Below, piece after piece: positions 20,933-30,260 of a stretch of 64,000 nucleotides of DNA. How positions within the stretch are numbered: position 1 is the first letter of the stretch; each line of letters begins with the position of its first letter. The stretch spans positions 992,001-1,056,000 of the forward strand of contig JAPFFF010000056.1 of assembly GCA_039105265.1 (NCBI GenBank), written 5' to 3'. The DNA comes from Tritrichomonas musculus. Taxonomy: Eukaryota > Parabasalia > Tritrichomonadida > Tritrichomonadidae. The notes beneath the pieces are model-generated. The model searched no databases. It was not told where the DNA came from and saw nothing but the letters and a program-made list of their open reading frames with translations. The translations under genes were made by a program, and so were the position numbers.

Positions 20933-21880
20933 TTAAATTTTCAAATTTGATCCATTTTCATCTGTAATAAAATCAGAATAGGATCCATTATCTTGACTGT
21001 TCATACTTGATATTTTGTCAATTATCTCAACAAGTCTTTTAGACAGTTTAATAACAGCCAGAGCTGAATAATTCCATTCAGGGGTTATTGTTGTTAAATT
21101 TAATATTGATGATAAAGACCGAACTTTGTCATAATCACTTGATATTGAACTTAAGTTAAATTTTTTGCTGAAGTAATCAGCTGTTTGAATACATAATGAT
21201 AAAAATTCACCTATTGATTCTTTTAATGCTTGAATATCTTGCATCATTTGAGTCTTTTTAGGAATGAAGTAAAGTTTTCTTTTTTCTTTGTTTAAAATTA
21301 AGATAGCTGCTGAAGGATATGGAACTATTTGCTTTTCTGGAGAAAAATCAAAATATGATTGAATAGAATGAACTATATGAGAAATTTCATAAATAGCTCC
21401 ATTGAATTCGGAATAATTTTGCAAAGGCGGAAGAAGTTTGTATCCACATATAACAGGAATTTTATCTGAAAATCCAAAAAGACCAATAAAGTTGAAACTT
21501 GTGTTAATTGAATCATTTTGCATTATTGATTCAGAAAAATCTTCTTCAGGTAGAGACGATGGATTCAAAGAAGGAGAAAAAGCACCAGCATTGACCAAAT
21601 TTTCGTTTAAGCATGGTGTTGATTGATGTCTGATTATTGAAATTTGATTATGTTGCTCTGAGCCTTTTTCAAAGGCTCTTTGCAATTTTTTTTCATGCTC
21701 AAATAGCGTAGTTAGAATTTGATTAGCGGTATCAAAATTTGATATAAAATCAATTTCACTATTAGTTGTTGCAAGGGCAATATCTTCCGCTGACATCACA
21801 CATCCCTTAGGGAAAGAGCTTTGTATAATTTCTGATTCGATTGTAAGTTTGTCAATGATTTCCCCACTATCAACCTTCAT
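20933..21880 (-). CDS. Hypothetical protein, weakly Atg14/UVRAG-like
   Basis: This 315-residue protein starts at an ATG at 21880. The N-terminal half is polar and serine-rich. The C-terminal half has a pattern that recalls the Atg14/UVRAG (Vps38) module: a glycine/hydrophobic strand ending in ICGYKLLPPLQNYSEF, a helix EISHIVHSIQSYFDF, then IVPYPSAAILI, followed by LYFIPK and a closing helix about QALKESIGEFLSLCIQTADY. In those proteins this region packs on membranes as part of the class III PI3-kinase complex. The resemblance is by order of motifs only, and no residue is diagnostic. The usual long coiled coil is short or missing here. It is a real gene by codon use and length; the function is tentative. 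Confidence 0.6.
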   Translation of the reverse strand: MKVDSGEIIDKLTIESEIIQSSFPKGCVMSAEDIALATTNSEIDFISNFDTANQILTTLFEHEKKLQRAFEKGSEQHNQISIIRHQSTPCLNENLVNAGAFSPSLNPSSLPEEDFSESIMQNDSINTSFNFIGLFGFSDKIPVICGYKLLPPLQNYSEFNGAIYEISHIVHSIQSYFDFSPEKQIVPYPSAAILILNKEKRKLYFIPKKTQMMQDIQALKESIGEFLSLCIQTADYFSKKFNLSSISSDYDKVRSLSSILNLTTITPEWNYSALAVIKLSKRLVEIIDKISSMNSQDNGSYSDFITDENGSNLKI

Positions 21881-22280
21881 TATAATTTTCAGATATTAAG
21901 TGGCTGAATTCATTCAAAAAAACTCGCTTAATTTCTTATTTAATTTTTTTTCAAACGCAACTTTTTCAAAAATTTATGAAAGAAAATTTTCAATAAGCTT
22001 AACAAATTTAAATTTTTAAAGTACAAAGATTGAAAAGGATATACATTTATAAAAAAGAAAGAAAATCGAATACAAATTAATATTTATATTGTTAAATTTA
22101 AAATGAAAATATAATATTAATACTATGTAGTTAAAATGCACTTATATCATAAGAAAATATTACTATTATATTTATGCATTCAAAAAAACAAATTATTTTT
22201 TCAAATGGCATTGAAATTTGTTTAACGATAACCTGAATTACATCTTTGAGGATGAAATCAGTCGATTCATTTTAAAAATT
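21881..22280. other. Divergent promoter region with AACGATA box
   Basis: This is the space between two divergent genes. A TTTAACGATAACC sequence (AACGATA core 22224-22230) stands 57 bases before the ATG of the BTB-tubby gene. The core is identical to the Myb-bound motif described upstream of T. vaginalis genes. The rest is A/T-rich. Confidence 0.45.
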
Positions 22281-23648
22281 ATGCAACCCGCACAACCAAC
22301 TCAAATAAAACAATTACCACCACTTCCGAAAGTTTCACACCAATCATCTCGACCTAATCTACTCCCTCAATCACCACGAGGATTACCAATAAGGCCAACT
22401 GCTTCAACAGAATCATTACAATTAACAGGATCTAGAATATCTTTACGTGGAAGTTCGGCAATGCAATCAATGGAATCTATGGAATCATCAGAAGCAATAT
22501 TACAAGCTGGCCCAAATCTTTATTTTCCAGTAGTTTATAATAACAACACTTTTCTTGTTGATCCAATGCTTCTTGAAAATGCTTCCATGAAATTTCAGCA
22601 ATTACTCCAACCAGTTTTGAAAGAACACCAGATAACAAATATTAGCTTACAAGTTGTTGGTAACGATTTTACAAACAGAAATATGGATAATTTTCTAAAA
22701 CTTTGCCAGAATCTTCCAGCTGACGTCCAGGATTCTGAAATGAAACAAATTTGCGAAATTGCCAAAATGTTTCAGGCTGAACAAATTTATCAAACAGGTA
22801 TCAGCTTTATCCAAAATAATTCTGATCCAAACTTTTATGTTCCTGATGATAAATATGATGGTTCAAATGGTAAATCATATCTTTATATTGAATGCCAAAA
22901 CCACGCAATTCATCATGAAAATGACTTGAATGACTTAGAATTTGCAGATAAATCAAGTGAATCCGAAAATAAAGATAACAATAACGATGATAAGGTTGCC
23001 AAAAAAGCTGAAACTCAAAAAGATGCAAAAGAAGATAACGATAAGAAAAAGAAGTCTGTAATTTATCAAATTCGTTGCGAAAAACATGCACTCAGACGCT
23101 GTACTATTTTTACTTTTTGTACAAACGGACATGCAATGTTTACTGCAAAGAAAAAATCAAATGCTATTTCAATTGGCGAAGGAACTGAAGTTCATCTCCA
23201 TAGCGATACATCAAATCATGTTGCACGAATTTTACAAGGTGATAAAATGGACAACTATGTTATTATGAAAAAACAAGGAATTGAATATCAAATCAAATAT
23301 GTCGAATCTGGAATACCAAATCAATATTCACTTAAACTCACTTTTCCTCATAATGGAAAAAAGATTTCATGGTCTCCAAAGAAACCAAGCTATGATGCTA
23401 GTAATGATAAATTTTATCTTAATTTGCATGGCGAATGGAATCATCATCCACTTAAATCTAAGAAAAATATCGTTCTACAAAATGAAGCTGGACATTCTAC
23501 TTTAATTATTAGAAAAATGGGTAACGAGTTATACGAAGTTGAAGCTATGCCATCAATTGATCCATTAGTTTTATTCACAATTGGTATTTCTGATATTGCA
23601 GGACCATATATCGATGTTTTTAATGAAATTGCAGCTACTGGAATTTAA
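22281..23648 (+). CDS. BTB-like and tubby C-terminal domain protein
   Basis: I place the start at the ATG at 22281, giving 455 residues. The frame is open further upstream to a TTG, but that stretch contains the AACGATA promoter box. Residues 1-75 are proline/serine-rich and probably disordered. Residues 80-187 resemble the BTB-like domain common in trichomonads (NNNTFLVDPMLL...DNFLKLCQNLPADVQ...ICEIAKMFQAEQI). Residues 200-258 are an acidic/lysine linker. Residues 258-455 form a tubby-like domain: CTIFTFCTNGHAMFTAKKK, FYLNLHGEWNHHPLKSKKNI and the final hydrophobic helix DPLVLFTIGISDIAGPYID. Tubby domains bind phosphoinositides in the plasma membrane, so a membrane-tethered adaptor role is plausible. 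The usual basic phosphoinositide pocket cannot be confirmed by eye. Confidence 0.78.
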   Translation: MQPAQPTQIKQLPPLPKVSHQSSRPNLLPQSPRGLPIRPTASTESLQLTGSRISLRGSSAMQSMESMESSEAILQAGPNLYFPVVYNNNTFLVDPMLLENASMKFQQLLQPVLKEHQITNISLQVVGNDFTNRNMDNFLKLCQNLPADVQDSEMKQICEIAKMFQAEQIYQTGISFIQNNSDPNFYVPDDKYDGSNGKSYLYIECQNHAIHHENDLNDLEFADKSSESENKDNNNDDKVAKKAETQKDAKEDNDKKKKSVIYQIRCEKHALRRCTIFTFCTNGHAMFTAKKKSNAISIGEGTEVHLHSDTSNHVARILQGDKMDNYVIMKKQGIEYQIKYVESGIPNQYSLKLTFPHNGKKISWSPKKPSYDASNDKFYLNLHGEWNHHPLKSKKNIVLQNEAGHSTLIIRKMGNELYEVEAMPSIDPLVLFTIGISDIAGPYIDVFNEIAATGI

Positions 23649-24247
23649 AATATTATAATGTTTGTAAATATATAAAATTATATTTTATATATGTTTTATC
23701 TATTTAATAAAATTATACAAAAATATTAAAAGAAGAATCTTTTTTTTTGATAACTAAATTAGATTTAAGTTAAATAAAGGTTTTGTATATAAAATGTATT
23801 TTAAAAGAAAAAAGACAGAAAATTTTGGTGGTTACATTTTTTTGATATAAAGTGGATCACTTCGATACAAAAGTGAAATAACCGTTTTAGGAATAAATTT
23901 TAACAATTGTGTAGATTACAAATATATCTAAAAATATAAATACATACCAAGTATTATTTTGAGATTTGAGCTCAGACATTTTGAAGCAGATGAAAAAAAT
24001 TTTAGCAGTGAAAATTGAATATCCATAAAAAAAAAAAAAAAAAAAAAAAAGGAGATTTAAAGATTTTACAAAATATAAAATAAAGATTCACTGAATGTTG
24101 AGATGGTTCAGTAGTGTTTGAATAGCATTGGAGCTCATTTTATATTTGAAACCATTTCGAAAATGATTTTTAATAGGTTAAAATTGGCTTTTTTGTCATG
24201 ATTTCACCTTACTTTCTTAATTGAGAACAGACTTTAGTTGGAATGTA
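23649..24247. other. Convergent intergenic region with A24 tract
   Basis: This lies between two converging genes. It carries a run of 24 adenines (24027-24050). A small hairpin is possible at about 23856-23880 (TCACTT...AAGTGA). No frame and no repeat with target duplications were found around the A-run, so I do not call a retroposed element. Confidence 0.45.
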
Positions 24248-27200
24248 TTAAAAATCTTGAGGAATTTCTCTTTCAAGGTCTTCTTCACGAGATATTTCCA
24301 CAGTCATTTCTTTGATTCTTTCTTTTACACTTAAAACATACTTCATTGATTCTTGTCCTATTTCTTCTTGATTCAATAGAACATCTTCCTGCTTATACTT
24401 TGCTGACTCAACATAGCATTCTTGAATTCTGTCTCTACATTGTTGGAATTGATTACTTATTTCCAATAGATCATACACTCTTTTTCCAATGAGATATTTC
24501 ATATCCTGTGATTTTTCATTATCCTTGCAATATTCTTCAGCTTGATTATATATTTCGTTTTCAATTCTTCTTACAAAATAATCCTTCATATAATTTATGG
24601 AATCTTCATCAAAATGAATTTTACTATTTTTAATAATTTTCAAAATTTTAAACAAACGATAACAATTTATCATATCAAATGTAATAAGTTCCATAATATA
24701 ATCGTGTGCAACAATATCTACATATTTTTCCATTATTTTCTTTTTCAGTTTCATCAAAATGGCTATGATATCTTTTTCTTTTCTTAACAGAATTGTTGTA
24801 TGAATAAAATATTTTTCAATTACATTTACTGAACAATCTTTTGGCTTTTTTTTAATGAAGAAATATAATACTTTTCGAACAGTTTCATCAAAGTCAATGT
24901 CTAATATATAATATTCTTCATAAGAAATAACATTACATTGATGATCATGATTACTAGTGCTCTCACTGCTATCATCAATTCTTGTAAAATTAAGTAAATT
25001 ATCCAAAATTTTAATACGATTATTAGTATTAGAAAAAGTATTATTTCTTTTTAATGGAGAAAGTTCTCTTTTTTCTGTCATTTTTTTCTTTATATTTTGA
25101 AAGATATCAACATAAAAAATATTATAATCATTTTGTAAATCAGAGAATTGAATTGTTTTTCTTAATTTATCCAAATTAGGCAATTGATCAATTAAAGTTT
25201 TCAAAAATGAAGAACACGAGTCTTTGTTCGTAATATTCAATTCGATTTTTTTCAAATTAAATGGCATGTTACTTAATGAACATGGATCAATATTTGAATT
25301 ATTGATATTATTTGGAACTTCATTAATTAAAAATAAACATTTCTCGCTTTTAATATTTTTCTTATTGACAATGTCTAAAATATTTTTTGCATTCATTAAT
25401 TTTTCTGCAAAATGCATCTGTGCTTCAAATATTGTTTTGTTTGGAATTGTAATTACTATATCACATTGAGAAGCAATCATTGTTTCAAAAAACAATAAAT
25501 CATTCATTAATTTTTTATTATTTGGCAATAAATTTTGAATAAAGATATATGCCAATTGTAATTTCCCATTCTTCATTTTTCCATTAAAGTTATTTGTTTT
25601 AGTAATTTTATAAAAGTCAAGTAATTCATTTATATCTCCACAATATTGAATATTTGCAATAAATTCTTTATCGTTTATAATATAACTCTGATTATAGTTT
25701 TCCAATTGAAACATTTTCATTACATATTTAACATCATCAGGGTCTGAAAAACAGAAAAATATTGTATATAATGATTTTATATCAATTCCATTTGAAGAAA
25801 TAAATTCATCCGATATTTCAGAATCAAAAATAATATTTGATTCTTTTTTTGTCATTTCATATTTAAGAAATGAATTTTCTTTTTTATCATCTATATTATA
25901 ATATAACTTAATTGAATTATTAATGATTTCAGCTTTTTTTTGATCATCATTAATGAGATTTATATCTGTCATTTGTTTGAATAAAGAATTAATAAAAGCA
26001 ACTTTATTTGCCTTTTGTACATTTTTTTGGCAATAATGGAGAGCAATTTCCAGGAAGTTTGAATATGTATCTAAGTATTTTTCATTAGCCCATTGGACTT
26101 TGGTGTGCACTTTATCACAAAAATTCTTTACTGTCTTTAATATTTCTTCATCTTGGTTTAGGAAAATCTCTATTTGATCTAAAAACTTTTTATCTTGAGT
26201 TAATTCTACTATTTCTTGTATAATATCTGAAGGATCAAAATCGAGTAAGTATGTCATTCCAATTTCTATCAAGTTATAAAATGATGGTTGAAATATTTGA
26301 TATAATGAAGTATTTATAAAATGAGTAATTTCTTCAATACTATTTTTTGGGAAGGTTAAAACAATGTATTGTGAAATTATTGAAAGAGATGTTTGCATAT
26401 AATCAATTGATTTTACGTTTTCAAACGATGGAGGATATCTAAGTTGCATTAATCCCAAAAATTCTTGGTTTTTATTTGGTATGCAACTTATTCCAAATCT
26501 TTTTTGAATATCTTTTATATTCCCACAAATACCGAGTTCAACATAAGCATCATTGGTAATTGATCCTTTAATTTTACATCCAGAAATTGAACTAACTAAT
26601 TGATAAAATTCATCTTTTTGAATTTTTTTTTTTATTGTACAACTAGGCAAAAGAAGTATAAAGTGAATAATATCGTCATCTTTCATGTTATATTTTTTTC
26701 TAATGTTTTCTATAATTTGTTCATCATAGACCCATTTTTTCTCCTTATATTCATACAGTCGATATAAATCAATTTTTTTATCCTGATTGTTTTTCTTCCC
26801 ATTTTTATTTACATCAAGTTTTTGACTTGTGGCAATTCTAGATAAACTTTGAAATATCTGATTTAATTTATTAATTATTTGTTCTTTAGTTGATTTTTTA
26901 TTTGGAATAACCGCTATTTTTGAAAATTTTGGATCAGTATTCAATTCTATTGACTCATCATCAGAATCTTCTGATTTAAGATCAGATATATTAAATATTA
27001 CTTTTTTAAGTTGCTCATAAGATTCATTATTTTCATTGAATGGAAGTGATGGCTGATCATTAACTTTATTTGATTCAATATTCACTTTTTGAGAGTTATT
27101 CTCAATTTGATTTGATTTAGGCAAATGTTTTTCGAATTGTATTGTTGAATGATCAAATATTAATTTTAATTGGAAGCAAATATAATCTTCATTTATATTG

Positions 27201-29590
27201 GTTAGTGACTCATAATCTAAAATGAATGGAACTTTCGCTTTTTGAAACAAATCAAGTAACAATTCTTCATCATAATAATCCTTGTCTTCTGCATTTTCAT
27301 AGTCAAGTAAGTGATAAAAATAATTTCCATAAATGAATTGTTTTTTTAATTGTTTTAAATTTATTTGAATACCAGTAATTTGGCTAGCGTTCTGAAAAAC
27401 AGCAGATTTTGTATTTTTGATATAAAATTCTCTAAGAAGAATATCGCAGAACCAAATAATATTCATTTCTCTTTTTTTTGGATCATCAAAATCAAAAATT
27501 GAATATTTGAAAGCATCATTGTTATCTTTCAAATAGTTTACGACTGCATTTAAATTGCTTTTTGCAAACTTTTCACGTAGAATAACATTAGGAATGATCT
27601 CAATATCCATTAGATATTGAACTATTGATGGTAGACCGTTAACAACATCATCTAATGTCTTGAAATTTAAACCAACTTTAGCACAAATAAAATTCAACAA
27701 TCGCAAAACAGGAAATGAATCTTTAACATAATCATAAGGAACTATTACGTCTTCATTAATTTCAATGAATGATTTCTTATTTCCTGTTCTTTTTAAAACG
27801 TTATATATTGTTTTTAACATCCCTTTGTTTCTCATTTCATCGAGTATTAATTTAACTTGATATAATATTACATATTCAACTGAATTTCGAAAAATTGCAT
27901 CATCTTCTAATACTAGAGCACACTTTGCCTTAACAAATAAGTCTTTCAATGTATTAATGTCAAGCTTGGATTCATGTGGGAAAGCAATTTCACCATTTGA
28001 AAGGATGCTTAAAAGAGCTACAAAGTTTGTTCCATCTTTCCAATCTGTATTGAAATTATTAATGCTGATTTTGAATTTGTTTAACATTTCGTTACATTCT
28101 TCTTTCATCTGATTTTGAAACTCATCTTTAAAAACATATTTCATCAATAAGTTTTCTATCAATTTTTTTATATCACTTTCTCGTGTAATGTTATATTTGC
28201 TTGGAATAAAGGACGGGTCTTTTTTATTTAAGATGAATAATGCATTCATATTATTCATTAAGCAATCATATGGAAGAGATGGATTTTCAACAATATTCTT
28301 GAATTTTTCGTTTAAAAAAATTTCAATCAATCCGGGAAGGATTGAACCTTTTTCAAAATCAGAAAAACTATTGATTACTGGCATTTCATTTAATTCCATT
28401 ATATTGTTCACAATATTTATGTAAGATAATTTAGGAAAATTCATTATTTCTGAACTTTCGAAGAATGATGTTGATAATATATTATTGGTACTATTAATAT
28501 TTTCTGTCAAAGAAATGTTTTCGTTTTTATCGAAACTAACATGACTTTCTTTTTTATTTTCTTCATTGAAATTATCATTATCTTCTTTATTGAAATTATC
28601 ATTTTCTTCTTCATTGAAATCATCATTATCTTCTACATCTTTTTTTTTAGAATGTTTAATCTTATGTTTAATCTTATGTTTTTTAATATGATTTTCATTG
28701 CACTCTATATTATCTTTTTTATCAATATTAGATATTTCATTTCCTTCCAGGACAACATGATTCTCTGAATTATTTATAATATTGACATTTGAATTTTTAT
28801 TATCATTAAGTGTATCATGATCTCCTTTGAAATCAACTAGATTTTTATTTTTTTGTTCATTATGATTAATATTTTTATCATCATGAATATTATCTTCATC
28901 ATTTGTTAAAGTTAAATTATTTTGTTTTGTTGTTTTGTCAACTAAATCTTTTGTTGTTTCATCTTGAATTGATATATCTTTATTATATGAATCAATTATT
29001 ATTAATGCTTGATACATCAACAAATCATGATTTATCGGTATAAATGCTGTTTCGTTTATAATTGTTGGAATATTTAATGATTTAAAATAATCTGATAAAA
29101 TATCAGTTATTTCTGCTCTGTTTGCAGTTTTAATTTTTTTGGTTATAGAATCATTAGATAGAACATTTAATAATTTAATGAATCCATTTCCATTGATGAA
29201 TTCAGAAAATTCAGATATATCCATTCCTTTTGGTTTTAAAAAATTATTGCATTTTTTTAAAAATAAAACTCGAGTGGTTTTAAAATAGACTTTCCTTAAA
29301 ATCAACTGAATTAAAGAAATTTGATTTTTTTCATTATCAAAATCTACTGAAATTAATTGGAAAAAGTGATTGTGTTGGGTTAAATATCCCAAAGCTCTTT
29401 TATTATTATTAGCAATTTGATATTTATTTTGAGGGGTAACGATGCCTGGTATTTGTTTATTATGAAAAATTACTGAAATAAACTGTGGGAAGGATATTCC
29501 GTTAGAAAAAAATTCATTTAGATTTATATCTGTATTGGTGATCTTATTTTTGCTAAATATATATTTTACAACAAGTAAATAAGGATCCAT
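24248..29590 (-). CDS. Giant calponin-homology-like repeat protein
   Basis: This 1,780-residue protein starts at an ATG at 29590. Several segments resemble calponin homology (CH) folds: about 1-205 (ending IPTIINETAFIPINHDLLMY and then a helix), about 395-590 (FNTDWKDGTNFVALLSILSN...EYVILYQVKLILDEM) and about 605-820 (LLREFYIKN...YGNYFYHLLDY...DYICFQLKLIFDHS). Each ends with the acidic loop and QLKLIFD-type helix seen in CH domains. A disordered D/N/E/K-rich spacer (about 206-390) separates the first from the second, and another acidic stretch (EDSDDESIEL) lies near 877. The C-terminal 800 residues are helical and unrecognised, with no membrane segment. CH tandems bind actin or microtubules, so a cytoskeletal cross-linker is likely. 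The folds are too diverged to assign actin-binding type. Confidence 0.62.
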   Translation of the reverse strand: MDPYLLVVKYIFSKNKITNTDINLNEFFSNGISFPQFISVIFHNKQIPGIVTPQNKYQIANNNKRALGYLTQHNHFFQLISVDFDNEKNQISLIQLILRKVYFKTTRVLFLKKCNNFLKPKGMDISEFSEFINGNGFIKLLNVLSNDSITKKIKTANRAEITDILSDYFKSLNIPTIINETAFIPINHDLLMYQALIIIDSYNKDISIQDETTKDLVDKTTKQNNLTLTNDEDNIHDDKNINHNEQKNKNLVDFKGDHDTLNDNKNSNVNIINNSENHVVLEGNEISNIDKKDNIECNENHIKKHKIKHKIKHSKKKDVEDNDDFNEEENDNFNKEDNDNFNEENKKESHVSFDKNENISLTENINSTNNILSTSFFESSEIMNFPKLSYINIVNNIMELNEMPVINSFSDFEKGSILPGLIEIFLNEKFKNIVENPSLPYDCLMNNMNALFILNKKDPSFIPSKYNITRESDIKKLIENLLMKYVFKDEFQNQMKEECNEMLNKFKISINNFNTDWKDGTNFVALLSILSNGEIAFPHESKLDINTLKDLFVKAKCALVLEDDAIFRNSVEYVILYQVKLILDEMRNKGMLKTIYNVLKRTGNKKSFIEINEDVIVPYDYVKDSFPVLRLLNFICAKVGLNFKTLDDVVNGLPSIVQYLMDIEIIPNVILREKFAKSNLNAVVNYLKDNNDAFKYSIFDFDDPKKREMNIIWFCDILLREFYIKNTKSAVFQNASQITGIQINLKQLKKQFIYGNYFYHLLDYENAEDKDYYDEELLLDLFQKAKVPFILDYESLTNINEDYICFQLKLIFDHSTIQFEKHLPKSNQIENNSQKVNIESNKVNDQPSLPFNENNESYEQLKKVIFNISDLKSEDSDDESIELNTDPKFSKIAVIPNKKSTKEQIINKLNQIFQSLSRIATSQKLDVNKNGKKNNQDKKIDLYRLYEYKEKKWVYDEQIIENIRKKYNMKDDDIIHFILLLPSCTIKKKIQKDEFYQLVSSISGCKIKGSITNDAYVELGICGNIKDIQKRFGISCIPNKNQEFLGLMQLRYPPSFENVKSIDYMQTSLSIISQYIVLTFPKNSIEEITHFINTSLYQIFQPSFYNLIEIGMTYLLDFDPSDIIQEIVELTQDKKFLDQIEIFLNQDEEILKTVKNFCDKVHTKVQWANEKYLDTYSNFLEIALHYCQKNVQKANKVAFINSLFKQMTDINLINDDQKKAEIINNSIKLYYNIDDKKENSFLKYEMTKKESNIIFDSEISDEFISSNGIDIKSLYTIFFCFSDPDDVKYVMKMFQLENYNQSYIINDKEFIANIQYCGDINELLDFYKITKTNNFNGKMKNGKLQLAYIFIQNLLPNNKKLMNDLLFFETMIASQCDIVITIPNKTIFEAQMHFAEKLMNAKNILDIVNKKNIKSEKCLFLINEVPNNINNSNIDPCSLSNMPFNLKKIELNITNKDSCSSFLKTLIDQLPNLDKLRKTIQFSDLQNDYNIFYVDIFQNIKKKMTEKRELSPLKRNNTFSNTNNRIKILDNLLNFTRIDDSSESTSNHDHQCNVISYEEYYILDIDFDETVRKVLYFFIKKKPKDCSVNVIEKYFIHTTILLRKEKDIIAILMKLKKKIMEKYVDIVAHDYIMELITFDMINCYRLFKILKIIKNSKIHFDEDSINYMKDYFVRRIENEIYNQAEEYCKDNEKSQDMKYLIGKRVYDLLEISNQFQQCRDRIQECYVESAKYKQEDVLLNQEEIGQESMKYVLSVKERIKEMTVEISREEDLEREIPQDF

Positions 29591-30260
29591 TATTAATTAA
29601 TGATTATCACAAATTTTTCAAAGACGATATTATTTTTTGACCAAAATTTTCTGAAAAAAATTGAAAGGATATGTATTGAAAAAGTTTCTTGTCATGAACT
29701 TAATATCAAAAATATAAAAATATATTTATAGTATTTTTTTTAAAAAAAACTATTAAAGTGAATTAAATGTAATTAAACGATCATATTAATAAGTATAGCC
29801 ATGGTCAATCAATTTAAATTTTGAAAGCATTTGAATTTTTGAGAGAAAAGAAAAAGTCCTTGTCATGAACTTAATATCAAAAATATAAAAATATATTTAC
29901 TGTTTTTGGTTTAAAAACTATAAACTTAAGTAAAATGTAATTAAACAATCATATTTATAAGTATAGCCATGGTCAATCATTTCAAATTTTGAAAGCAATT
30001 GAATTTTTGAGAGAAAAGAAAAAGTTTCTTGTCATGAACTTAATATCAAAAATATAAAAATATATTTATTGTTTTTGGTTAAAAAACCTTTGAATAAAGT
30101 AAAATGTAATTAAACAATCATATTTATAAGTATAGCCATGGTCAATCATTTCAAATTTTGAAAGCAATTGAATTTTTGAGAGAAAAGAAAAAGTTTCTTG
30201 TCATGAACTTAATATCAAAAATTTATTATCTTCCTCATTTTAGATCAATTACTATTGTTA
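29591..30260. other. Divergent intergenic region holding a tandem array
   Basis: This is the space between two divergent large genes. Nearly all of it is the 170-bp repeat array described separately. The right edge gives about 40 bases of unique leader before the SecA-like ATG at 30261. Confidence 0.6.
29678..30221. repeat. 170-bp tandem repeat, three and a bit copies
   Basis: The marker GTCATGAACT begins at 29691, 29862, 30031 and 30200, so the period is 171, 169 and 169 bases. Each full unit runs from AAGTTTCTTGTCATGAACTT through ATAAAAATATATTTA, TAAGTATAGCCATGGTCAATC and TTTTGAGAGAAAAGAAAAAG. The fourth copy is partial and runs into the leader of the gene at 30261. Copies two to four are nearly identical and the first is more diverged, which suggests recent expansion at the gene-proximal side. 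The period is close to a nucleosome repeat length. There is no coding frame. Confidence 0.85.

Noticed and set aside
22218-22280. Upstream TTG starts for the genes at 22281, 30261, 51645 and 56898
   Set aside because: An ATG follows closely in each case, and for 22281 the extension overlaps a promoter box.
23853-23866. TGGATCACTTCGAT resembling the start of 5.8S rRNA
   Set aside because: The match is about a dozen bases and the surrounding sequence does not follow rRNA.
24027-24050. A24 tract as the tail of a retroposed element
   Set aside because: There is no recognisable body before it and no target-site duplication around it.
29678-30221. Possible CRISPR-like regular array
   Set aside because: The whole 170-bp unit repeats with no unique spacers, and the setting is a eukaryotic nucleus.
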